Assembly (NCBI GenBank): GCA_947086625.1
Contig: CAMTZV010000113.1
Coordinates: 1-5,864, forward strand
Origin: an uncultured bacterium
GTDB lineage: Bacteria > Bacillota > Clostridia > Lachnospirales > Lachnospiraceae
Direction: 5' to 3'
DNA: 5,864 nt
Part shown: positions 1-5,373 of the stretch, piece by piece
Numbering within the stretch: the stretch's first letter is position 1
How the letters are laid out: each line of letters starts with the position of its first letter
The notes under the pieces: generated by a model
The model's database searches: none
What the model was told of the DNA's origin: nothing
Seen by the model: only the letters and a program-made list of their open reading frames with translations
Program-made: the position numbers and the translations under genes

Positions 1-111
1 TTCACCGCCTGTATCAGTGAATACAATTTCATAATTCAATTTCATAATATTACAGAACTTTTTTATATGCGATTCTTTCCAACTATTTATATCTTTTATA
101 TATATCTCCAC
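1..111 (-). CDS. Possible third ORF after the toxin, 3' end outside window; unrecognised
   Basis: An open frame runs off the left edge on the minus strand. From GTG at 109-111 it encodes 37 codons (VEIYIKDINSWKESHIKKFC and on); from ATG at 43-45 it encodes 15 (MKLNYEIVFTDTGGE). The GTG version overlaps the last 29 nt of the toxin gene in another frame; the ATG version begins 37 nt past the toxin stop. Neither start has a convincing Shine-Dalgarno: a weak GGG precedes the GTG, and the sequence before the ATG is AT-rich without a purine box. No terminator separates it from the toxin, so it could be a third gene of the operon. I do not recognise the product. An open run of this length is not very surprising in AT-rich DNA, so it may be chance. 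Confidence 0.28.
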   Translation of the reverse strand, partial: MEIYIKDINSWKESHIKKFCNIMKLNYEIVFTDTGGE

Positions 112-340
112 GATTCCCGGCATCTACAACACAAACAATTAGTTTTCCATTGTCCACTGTGTAGATAATCCGATAATCACCAACCCGCAGGCGATTTAAG
201 CCTCTATGCCCTTCCAGAGGTCTCGTGTCTCCAGATGGCAAGTTATAAATTGCCTTATATATTAAGTTCTGTTTGCTTTTTGGTTGCTTTAAAATAAACT
301 TCTGTGCTTTTTTATCTATGCTAATTTTGTAAGTCAGCAA
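83..340 (-). CDS. RelE/ParE-family toxin of a type II toxin-antitoxin pair
   Basis: An 85-residue protein with the layout of RelE/ParE toxins: an N-terminal strand, two basic helices (KKAQKFILKQPKSKQNLIYK, about residues 10-29), a PLEGHRGLNRLRVGDYRIIY core (41-60) and a C-terminal strand ending NRGDIYKRYK (76-85). RelE-type members cut mRNA in the ribosomal A site and ParE-type members act on gyrase; sequence alone does not decide between them. Basic and aromatic residues that could be catalytic in a RelE-like nuclease are R52, R57, R77, Y81, R83 and Y84. The only plausible start is TTG at 338-340, because an in-frame TGA lies two codons upstream and no internal ATG exists. The gene starts inside the antitoxin gene (20-nt overlap), so its translation is probably coupled. 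AAGGAAGCGGGG lies upstream of the TTG. Family assignment is firm; target is unknown. Confidence 0.86.
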   Translation of the reverse strand: MLTYKISIDKKAQKFILKQPKSKQNLIYKAIYNLPSGDTRPLEGHRGLNRLRVGDYRIIYTVDNGKLIVCVVDAGNRGDIYKRYK

Positions 341-548
341 TCGTCAACCCCGCTTCCTTTATAGCATCTTCAAAGGAAATTACTTCATGATCCGAATCGT
401 TTAAATATCTTTCCGCTAAATTCTCACAAAACAAATCATCTTCTATCTCATCATCAATTTGTATTCCCTTTAATAAATATAAAATTTTTGTCATTTTGTA
501 TTCCGGAAGCTGATCAATAATCTGTTTTGCCTGTTCTTTCTCACTCAT
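321..548 (-). CDS. Antitoxin partner of the RelE/ParE toxin
   Basis: A small acidic protein of 75 residues immediately upstream of, and overlapping, the toxin gene: the antitoxin-first order typical of type II pairs. The first ~30 residues (KEQAKQIIDQLPEYKMTKIL) look like the short helical segment found in many small clostridial antitoxins. A very acidic middle (DDEIEDD, residues 32-38) leads to a C-terminal helix (ISFEDAIKEAGLTIADLQN, 57-75) of the kind that wraps the toxin. I see no clear ribbon-helix-helix or helix-turn-helix DNA-binding domain, so autoregulation is not obvious from the sequence. The start is ATG at 546-548, preceded by GAAGG with a 7-nt spacer. The role is inferred mainly from pairing with the toxin; the exact antitoxin family is not identified. 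Confidence 0.76.
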   Translation of the reverse strand: MSEKEQAKQIIDQLPEYKMTKILYLLKGIQIDDEIEDDLFCENLAERYLNDSDHEVISFEDAIKEAGLTIADLQN

Positions 549-579
549 ATATATACCTTCTTTCTTAGCTCATAGACAA

Positions 580-607
580 ATTATATCAGATTCTTACGCA
601 ATTTCAA
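580..607 (-). promoter_or_regulatory. Promoter of the toxin-antitoxin operon
   Basis: On the minus strand, TTGAAA (602-607) and TATAAT (580-585) are separated by 16 bp. The -10 is preceded by TGA, giving an extended -10 (TGATATAAT). Transcription would start near 573, about 25 nt before the antitoxin ATG. The -10 is a perfect sigma-A match, and the position just upstream of the first gene supports the call. Confidence 0.62.
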
Positions 608-647
608 GCCATATCTGCTGTCAGTTTCCCATCCTGAATCGTATTTG

Positions 648-733
648 GTTACTGTTCACTCCGTGACCAGTAACGGGCAGTTTGGACATGAAAATTCGCT
701 TCGCGAAGTCCAAACTGCTATCTGAATCATGTT
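648..733 (+). repeat. Truncated copy of a structured palindromic element (copy 1)
   Basis: Two stem-loops in a row followed by a short conserved tail. Stem A has arms GTTACTGTTCAC (648-659) and GTGACCAGTAAC (663-674), 11 of 12 positions paired around a 3-nt loop. Stem B has perfect 11-bp outer arms GCAGTTTGGAC (677-687) and GTCCAAACTGC (708-718). Inside it are a 7-nt bulge on the 5' side (688-694) and an inner hairpin TTCGC-TTC-GCGAA (695-707). The tail CTGAATCATGTT (722-733) is identical to one in the element at 2295-2440, which has the same stem A plus stem B order in the same orientation. The third stem-loop and right end of that element are absent here. It lies between the carboxypeptidase stop and the toxin-antitoxin promoter. 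No T-tract follows stem B on either strand, so it is not a standard terminator. Confidence 0.66.
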
Positions 734-791
734 TTCCAGTTTCCAGGGGCGGGGGTTTTTTATTCTTGCCAATCGAAAGTAGGGATCTCTC

Positions 792-2261
792 CTACAACGC
801 CTCCGCTATTTTCAACACCACCAGCTTATTTTTCTGAAAAATCGAATTGTATTCGCTGTAGGCGCACGGCGCCCACGTCTTGCCGACCTCGATTGTGATC
901 GACGGAAGGTCCAGCATCCCCATGACATACTCACGGTACTGCCCGCCGATGGGCTTGCCGGCGTTAAATGTGTTGTTGCCCGCGCTCTTATAGCCGGTCA
1001 GCTTTCCCGCGATTTCGTACATTTTCCGCGTGTCCTTCTTCAGCTTTTTGATCGGGCAGTCCTCATATATGATCTGGCCCATCGCATGGTAATTGACGAC
1101 GCCAAGGAGCCCCTGATTGTATTTGAGATTTATGGTGTGCGCCGAAACTGCCCGCGACTCCGGCTCGCTGAGCGCATGCTTCCCGGAATAGCCCTCTGCT
1201 CCCTTTTTTCCGCCCACGTGAAACTTTTTGGCCGGAAAATTCCGGTTCAGATCCACGCCGCGGCTGTTCGCCTTCCAGCGGGGGTAGCTCGTCTGCGAAA
1301 TCGTCACGCCGTCGGGGTTTGCCATCACGATGTAATGGATCTGCATGTTTTTCAAAAGCTCTGCGGGCTTCACACCGCCGACCGTCCGGTTATAGTTTTG
1401 CAGATAATATTCGATCTCCCGCATCAGCATGGCGGAGCAGACGTATTCTCTGGCGTGAAGCGTGCCAACGACCAGGATCGAACGGGACGCGTCCGGATTT
1501 CCGATTGCAAAATCATAGATACTGCGCCCCTCCACGGACGTCCCGATCGAGATGAGCTCGCAGTAATCGCCATAAGTCGCTGCGAGCTGCTTCATATCCG
1601 CCTGCATCGCCTTGTATGTATACTTCTGTTTTTTGATATCCACGACCTGCTGATTGGAAAAATCGATCTCAGCCGCCTCGCCTTCTGCTCCGTCCGCATT
1701 CAGAGGGACGATGCGGTAGCGGTACTGCTTTCCCTCCCGGATCGTCTTGTCCGTATAGCACGCTTTTTTCACCTCCGCCAGCTTTTTGTAAGATTCGCTG
1801 TCTGATTTCCGGTAAACCGCATAGCTGTCCGCGTCATCGCTTTCATACCATGCGAGCAGCACTTTTGCCCTTGACTGACACGTTGTTCTCAGTCCCGCAG
1901 GCTTCTTCGGCACAGGCCGCTCGGGCGGTGTGTCCGGGTTCTGCGGGTCATCCGGGTTCTGCGGGTCGTCCGGGTTCTGTGAGTCGTCCGGGTTCTCTGA
2001 ACCGCCCGGCTCCGGCTCATCTTTCGCAGCTGTGTCCGGCTCCTGCACATCGCGCAAAGTCGCATCCTGTGCGCCGTCCGCAAGATCCTGCGCGATCACG
2101 TCAGCCGACATGATGTCTGCCGCCGCTTCATCCCATACAAATTCCTGCGCAGCTGCCGCCCGCACCGGCATGTCCTCCGCTGCAAAAACGGAGACGGTCT
2201 GCGCCGCCACACACAGTGTGCACACTACCGCCGCCGTCAGTTTCTTACGTCTCTCTCTCAT
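792..2261 (-). CDS. Secreted M14-family zinc carboxypeptidase
   Basis: A 489-residue exported metallopeptidase that should remove C-terminal residues from peptides, or from peptidoglycan stem peptides, outside the cell. Residues 1-27 are a signal peptide (basic RERRKK, hydrophobic core, SVFA-AE cleavage site). An acidic region follows, with an Asn-Pro-Asp-Asp repeat linker at about 89-113. Next come a fibronectin-III-like domain (about 121-203) and the M14 catalytic domain (about 213-489). Zinc ligands are H269 and E272 in HARE and H392 in VVNYH. N339-R340 in DLNRNFP would bind the substrate carboxylate, and E458 in ITIEVGK is the general base. All key residues are present. ATG at 2259-2261 was chosen because AGGAG lies 7 nt upstream and the signal peptide begins there; the frame stays open 39 codons further, through repeat DNA. 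There is no lipobox or sortase motif. Substrate specificity is not readable. Confidence 0.91.
   Translation of the reverse strand: MRERRKKLTAAVVCTLCVAAQTVSVFAAEDMPVRAAAAQEFVWDEAAADIMSADVIAQDLADGAQDATLRDVQEPDTAAKDEPEPGGSENPDDSQNPDDPQNPDDPQNPDTPPERPVPKKPAGLRTTCQSRAKVLLAWYESDDADSYAVYRKSDSESYKKLAEVKKACYTDKTIREGKQYRYRIVPLNADGAEGEAAEIDFSNQQVVDIKKQKYTYKAMQADMKQLAATYGDYCELISIGTSVEGRSIYDFAIGNPDASRSILVVGTLHAREYVCSAMLMREIEYYLQNYNRTVGGVKPAELLKNMQIHYIVMANPDGVTISQTSYPRWKANSRGVDLNRNFPAKKFHVGGKKGAEGYSGKHALSEPESRAVSAHTINLKYNQGLLGVVNYHAMGQIIYEDCPIKKLKKDTRKMYEIAGKLTGYKSAGNNTFNAGKPIGGQYREYVMGMLDLPSITIEVGKTWAPCAYSEYNSIFQKNKLVVLKIAEAL
1933..1998. repeat. 18-bp tandem repeat coding the Asn-Pro-Asp-Asp linker
   Basis: Three full 18-bp units (1933-1950, 1951-1968, 1969-1986), the first two differing at one base, plus a 12-bp partial unit (1987-1998). 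The unit starts TCCGGGTTCTG on the plus strand. On the coding strand it gives a hexapeptide of the type QNPDDP, forming the flexible proline-rich linker between the exported N-terminus and the fibronectin-III-like domain. Since 18 bp is a multiple of three, slippage changes linker length without breaking the frame. Confidence 0.88.
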
Positions 2262-2273
2262 CGTCTTTCTCCT
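2262..2273 (-). promoter_or_regulatory. Ribosome binding site that fixes the carboxypeptidase start
   Basis: AGGAG (2269-2273 on the minus strand) with a 7-nt spacer precedes ATG at 2259-2261. It identifies this ATG, not the in-frame ATG codons further upstream at about 2322-2324 and 2376-2378, as the true start. Those upstream codons lie within the palindromic element and would put 39 residues ahead of a canonical signal peptide. Confidence 0.82.
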
Positions 2274-2285
2274 GATATGTACAAC

Positions 2286-2294
2286 AAAAAACTC
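2286..2294. repeat. Left target-site duplication of the MITE-like element
   Basis: AAAAAACTC directly abuts the left terminal repeat (GTTAC at 2295). The same nine bases directly abut the right end at 2441-2449. The match extends three more bases leftward (AAC at 2283-2285 and 2438-2440), but on the right those bases belong to the element end. Confidence 0.6.
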
Positions 2295-2440
2295 GTTACT
2301 ATTCACGGCCCGGGAGCCGTTCATAGTAACGATTCGGGGCGATATTCCGAATTTTGCTGCGCAAAAATCGCCCCTCATTCCTGAATCATGTTCTCACGGA
2401 ACGCGCAGCCAGTGCGCATTCCTGACCCGTGAAAAGTAAC
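2295..2440 (+). mobile_element. 146-bp MITE-like palindromic element with terminal inverted repeats (copy 2)
   Basis: The ends are GTTACTATTCACGG (2295-2308) and, reading inward on the minus strand, GTTACTTTTCACGG (2440-2427), 13 of 14 identical. Three stem-loops lie inside. Stem A is 2295-2330, where the left end pairs with an internal CCGTTCATAGTAAC. Stem B is 2336-2374, with arms GGGGCGAT/ATCGCCCC, an 8-nt bulge and the inner hairpin TTTTGC-TGC-GCAAAA. Stem C is 2391-2435, with inner arms GAACGCGCA/TGCGCATTC. A 9-bp duplication flanks it. No transposase is encoded, so if mobile it would need an enzyme in trans. It lies in the 5' region of the carboxypeptidase gene and inside the T-tract of the upstream unit's terminator. 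Alternatives are a REP/BIME-like repeat or a structured leader RNA. Confidence 0.68.
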
Positions 2441-2449
2441 AAAAAACTC
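2441..2449. repeat. Right target-site duplication of the MITE-like element
   Basis: AAAAAACTC immediately follows the right terminal repeat (GTAAC ending at 2440) and matches 2286-2294 exactly. On the minus strand it is GAGTTTTTT, the end of the terminator stem plus the T-tract, so this is probably the original target sequence. Confidence 0.6.
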
Positions 2450-2493
2450 CTTTTCGTTCGCCTGAATAATTTTACCACAACAAAAAGGAGTTT
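2441..2493 (-). terminator. Intrinsic terminator of the nrdD-DUF3006-Rpn-remnant unit
   Basis: On the minus strand AAACTCCTTTT (2493-2483) pairs perfectly with AAAAGGAGTTT (2454-2444) across a loop of about 28 nt, and the stem runs into six T residues (2446-2441). The position 36 nt past the last stop of the unit fits. The stem is AT-rich and the loop long, so efficiency may be modest. The T-tract end is where the MITE-like element begins. Confidence 0.62.
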
Positions 2494-2497
2494 CCAA
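2469..2497 (-). promoter_or_regulatory. Candidate promoter for the carboxypeptidase gene
   Basis: TTGGAA (2497-2492) and TAAAAT (2474-2469) on the minus strand are separated by 17 bp. TGG before the -10 gives an extended -10 element. It overlaps the terminator hairpin of the preceding unit. If used, transcription starts near 2462 and the leader of about 200 nt would carry the whole palindromic element. No better promoter is visible between the element and the start codon. AT-rich sequence makes chance matches easy, so this is tentative. Confidence 0.38.
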
Positions 2498-2528
2498 TGT
2501 TAAATTTTTCCGATCTGGGGATGATCCC

Positions 2529-2923
2529 TCATGCCGGCTGCATCTCATCCTCTAATTCCTGTGCCAGCTTTTCTACCTCTTCCAGCGACAGCTCGAAATC
2601 CTCAGCTATTTCCTCATGCGTCAATCGACCTCTTTTAAGCATACGTTTTGCCGTCTTCAATTTCTCCGCTCTGCTTCCTTCCAGCCACTTCTCCTTAAAT
2701 TTGTCCTCCATTAAAAACTCCAACGATTCAAACATTTCAGACGCATCCTCCATTTCTCCGAATATCTTCCTGTTTGCCGATATACTTACCGTCAAAACTG
2801 AATCTGCAACGGCTTTGCGCTGACGTTATACTCGTTCGTATATTCCAGATCTCCTTTGTTCTCCTTTAATTCCAGACGCATAGCCGAACAAAATGCCGGG
2901 TGCCACTGCGTTTTTCTCTCCAT
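2529..2923 (-). pseudogene. Internally deleted Rpn/PD-(D/E)XK transposase-like gene
   Basis: Two pieces of one protein family survive in different frames. From ATG at 2921-2923 the first frame reads MERKTQWHPAFCSAMRLELK and on to residue 43, with SAKPLQI near the end, then TGA at 2792-2794. This resembles the N-terminus of PD-(D/E)XK Rpn-family proteins, where SAKPLQI normally leads into the IDLLVIKK nuclease strand. The second frame, entered near the junction, reads ADSVLTVSISANRKIFGEME and ends in the charged helical tail LTHEEIAEDFELSLEEVEKL before the stop at 2529-2531. This resembles the family's C-terminus. Full-length members are usually about 300 residues; here most of the nuclease domain is gone and the frame is shifted at about 2795-2810. 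It sits 3 nt after the preceding stop with AAAGGTG as a surviving binding site. Non-functional as a nuclease; a short peptide could still be made. Confidence 0.72.
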
Positions 2924-2926
2924 CCA

Positions 2927-3130
2927 TCACCTTTCTCTTTCCGGCGCGCCCTGCTCCTCCACCTCATACTGAAGCATCTCATACCGCAGCCTGCTCCCCT
3001 CGGTGATCTCTGCCGGAAGCAGCGCCCGCGCCACGCACTTTTCACCAAGCTCAGGCGATTCCTCCAGAAGAAGGTACGCGTAATCCCCATCGATGCGCCC
3101 AACGGTGTATGTCTTCGGCGTCAGATCCAT
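2927..3130 (-). CDS. Small DUF3006-like protein
   Basis: A 67-residue cytoplasmic protein beginning MDLTPKTYTVGRIDGDYAYL. The opening strand pattern (Y-x-V-x-R-I-D-G-D-Y-A, residues 8-18), a stretch rich in E/L, then LLPAEITEGSRL (39-50) resembles DUF3006. That family of short beta-rich proteins is recognised by an R-x-E/D-G-D-Y-A start and an LP-x-x-x-x-EGD-x-L motif. Its function is unknown. ATG at 3128-3130 is preferred because AAAGG lies 9 nt upstream; the ATG nine bases earlier would abut that site. It starts 38 nt after the nrdD stop with no terminator between, so it is probably cotranscribed with nrdD. A link to ribonucleotide reduction would be guesswork. The same frame is open far into nrdD but that extension is an out-of-frame shadow. 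Confidence 0.62.
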   Translation of the reverse strand: MDLTPKTYTVGRIDGDYAYLLLEESPELGEKCVARALLPAEITEGSRLRYEMLQYEVEEQGAPERER

Positions 3131-3168
3131 AGCTGTCATCCTTTCCGCACAAACGTGTGCCCCTGTTC

Positions 3169-5373
3169 CTATAAGTGAAGCACCCGCTCCTTGATCTCCT
3201 GCGTCCGGCCCTGGTTCCAGAACTGCGTGCCGATATAGCCGCAGGTGCGGCGCGCCACGTTCATCTTGCTCTGGTCGCGGTTGCCGCAGTTCGGGCACTC
3301 CCAGACGAGCTTCCCGTGGTCGTCGGTCACGACCCGGATCTCGCCGCCAAAGCCGCACACCTGACAGTAATCGCTCTTCGTGTTCAGCTCCGCGTACATG
3401 ATATTGTCGTAAATGTATTTCATCACGGTCAGCACCGCTTCGATGTTGTTTTTCATGTCCGGCACCTCCACGTAGCTGATCGCGCCGCCCGGGGAGAGCT
3501 GCTGGAACTGCGCCTCAAACTTCAGCTTGGAAAACGCGTCGATCTGCTCGGTCACATGAACATGGTAGCTGTTCGTGATATAGCTCTTGTCCGTCACGCC
3601 GGGAATGATGCCAAAGCGCTGCTGTAAGCACCGCGCAAACTTGTACGTCGTGGACTCCAAGGGCGTGCCGTACACGCTGAAATCAATGTTTGTCTTCTCC
3701 TTCCAGCGCGCGCACGCGTCGTTTAAGTGCTGCATCACCTGAAGCGCAAACGGCGTCGCGTCCGCGTCCGTGTGGGACTTTCCGGTCATGTAGCGCGTGC
3801 ACTCGCACAGTCCCGCATAGCCGAGGGAGATCGTCGAGTAGCCGTTGTAGAGCAGCGGATCGATCTTCTCACCCGGGGCAAGCCTTGCCAGCGCGCCGTG
3901 CTGCCAGAGAATCGGCGCCACGTCCGAGGGCGTACCCTTCAGCCGGTTGTGGCGGCACATGAGCGCCTTGTAGCACAGCTCTAACCGCTCGTCAAAGATC
4001 CGCCAGAACTGCTCCATTTTCCCGCCGGAGGAGCAGGCGATATCGACCAGATTGAGCGTCACAACGCCCTGGTTAAAGCGCCCGTAATATTTATGCTTCT
4101 TCGCGTCGTAGTTGCCCGCTTTCGCGATGTTGCCGATTCCCGTATCGGTAAAACGGTCGGGCGTGAGAAAGCTGCGGCAGCCCATACAGGTGTACACGTC
4201 GCCCTTTTTCATCTCCCGCATCATCTTCTCCGAGATATAGTCCGGCACCATCCGCTTTGCGGTGCACTCCGCCGCGATCTTCGTCAGATAGTAATACTTG
4301 CTGTCCTCGTGGATATTGTCCTCCTCGAGTGTATAGATCAGCTTCGGGAACGCGGGCGTAATGTAAATCCCGCGCTCGTTCTTCACGCCGCGGATGCGCT
4401 GATAGAGCATTTCTTCAATAATCATCGCGAGATCGTCCCGCAGGCGTCCCTCGGGCACCTCGTCCAGATACATAAACACCGTCACAAACGGTGCCTGCCC
4501 GTTCGTCGTCATGAGCGAGATGACCTGATACTGGATCATCTGCACGCCCTGCCTGATCTCGTCGCGCACGCGCATCTCCGCGATGCGGTTCATCTTCTCC
4601 TCGTCCGCACAAAGCCCCTGCGCCGCAAACTCCTCGCGCACGCGTCTTCGATATTTCTCGCGGCTGATCTGGACAAACGGCGCCAGATGCGCCAGGGAAA
4701 TGCTCTGCCCGCCGTACTGCGCGCTGGCGATCTGCGCGATGCTCTGGGTCGCGATGTTGCACGCGGTCGCGAAACTCTTGGGCTTGTCAATCATCGTCTC
4801 GCTGATGACCGTCCCGTTCTGCAGCATGTCCTCAAGGTTTACGAGACAGCAGTTGTGCATATGCTGTGCAAAATAGTCCGCGTCGTGGAAGTGCAGAATG
4901 CCCTCCTCGTGGGCGGTTAATACCTCCTGCGGAAGCAGAAAACGCCGCGTGATATCCTTGCTCACCTCGCCCGCCATGTAGTCGCGCTGTACGCTGTTGA
5001 CCGTCGGGTTTTTGTTGGAGTTTTCCTGCTTGACCTCCTCGTTATTGCACTCGATAAGGCTTAAAATCTGCTCGTCCGTCGAATTGGATTTGCGCACCAG
5101 CGCCCTCTTATACCGGTATGTAATATAGTTTCTCGCCACGCCAAACGCGCGCAGATCCATGATCTGATTCTCGACAAGATCCTGAATCTCCTCCACATTC
5201 AGGGCGCGGTTGATCTCCTCGCAGGTGCCCCGGACCTTGTTCGAGATCCGAAGGATCTGCTCGTGCGTCATACGCTCTGCCGACGGAACACTCTCATTTG
5301 CCTTCTGCACCGCCGCAATGATCTTTGTAATATCAAAATCCGTCTCCGCACCGCTTCTCTTAATAATCTTCAT
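3169..5373 (-). CDS. nrdD: Anaerobic (class III) ribonucleoside-triphosphate reductase
   Basis: A 734-residue cytoplasmic glycyl-radical enzyme that reduces ribonucleoside triphosphates to deoxy forms for DNA synthesis without oxygen. Residues 1 to ~95 are an ATP cone (MKIIKRSGAETDFDITKI onward) for allosteric activity control. The catalytic barrel follows, with HNCC (C175/C176) and C399 in MGCRSF as active-site cysteine positions and NGQAPF at 291-296. The C-terminus carries four zinc-binding cysteines (C670, C673, C693, C696) and the glycyl-radical loop RTCGYIG with G712. Length and all key residues match functional NrdD. ATG at 5371-5373 was chosen because family members start at the ATP cone and GGGAGG lies 11 nt upstream; an in-frame ATG at 5395-5397 would add eight residues. 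The radical-installing activase NrdG, often encoded next door, is not seen here. The gene has a strong promoter with candidate NrdR boxes. Confidence 0.95.
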   Translation of the reverse strand: MKIIKRSGAETDFDITKIIAAVQKANESVPSAERMTHEQILRISNKVRGTCEEINRALNVEEIQDLVENQIMDLRAFGVARNYITYRYKRALVRKSNSTDEQILSLIECNNEEVKQENSNKNPTVNSVQRDYMAGEVSKDITRRFLLPQEVLTAHEEGILHFHDADYFAQHMHNCCLVNLEDMLQNGTVISETMIDKPKSFATACNIATQSIAQIASAQYGGQSISLAHLAPFVQISREKYRRRVREEFAAQGLCADEEKMNRIAEMRVRDEIRQGVQMIQYQVISLMTTNGQAPFVTVFMYLDEVPEGRLRDDLAMIIEEMLYQRIRGVKNERGIYITPAFPKLIYTLEEDNIHEDSKYYYLTKIAAECTAKRMVPDYISEKMMREMKKGDVYTCMGCRSFLTPDRFTDTGIGNIAKAGNYDAKKHKYYGRFNQGVVTLNLVDIACSSGGKMEQFWRIFDERLELCYKALMCRHNRLKGTPSDVAPILWQHGALARLAPGEKIDPLLYNGYSTISLGYAGLCECTRYMTGKSHTDADATPFALQVMQHLNDACARWKEKTNIDFSVYGTPLESTTYKFARCLQQRFGIIPGVTDKSYITNSYHVHVTEQIDAFSKLKFEAQFQQLSPGGAISYVEVPDMKNNIEAVLTVMKYIYDNIMYAELNTKSDYCQVCGFGGEIRVVTDDHGKLVWECPNCGNRDQSKMNVARRTCGYIGTQFWNQGRTQEIKERVLHL

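Noticed and set aside
633..647. CCTGAATCGT just before copy 1 as a remnant of another element
   Set aside because: It resembles CCTGAATCAT in copy 2 but is only about ten bases with no associated stem, too short to separate from chance.
746..766. G-rich run followed by T6 on the plus strand as a terminator
   Set aside because: The G-rich stretch has no complementary C-rich arm nearby, so no hairpin forms; no plus-strand gene ends here.
1086..1805. 239-codon open frame on the plus strand within the carboxypeptidase gene
   Set aside because: It lies opposite the catalytic and fibronectin-III-like domains, which are clearly coding on the minus strand; the translation looks like an antisense shadow.
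1933..1998. Could the 18-bp repeats be a CRISPR array?
   Set aside because: Units are directly tandem with no spacers and encode an in-frame protein linker.
1930..2439. Plus-strand open frame with CGSSGF repeats running into the palindromic element
   Set aside because: The repeats are the other strand of the Asn-Pro-Asp-Asp linker, and the frame crosses the gene start and non-coding element without a plausible start site.
3131..3358. Upstream extension of the DUF3006-like gene to 3358
   Set aside because: It overlaps the NrdD C-terminus (zinc and glycyl-radical region) out of frame and is Arg/Pro-rich shadow sequence; AAAGG with 9-nt spacing supports ATG at 3130.
4093..4920. 275-codon open frame on the plus strand inside nrdD
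   Set aside because: It is antisense to highly conserved NrdD sequence, its His/Leu/Arg-rich translation is typical of the complement of a GC-rich gene, and it has no binding site or family resemblance.
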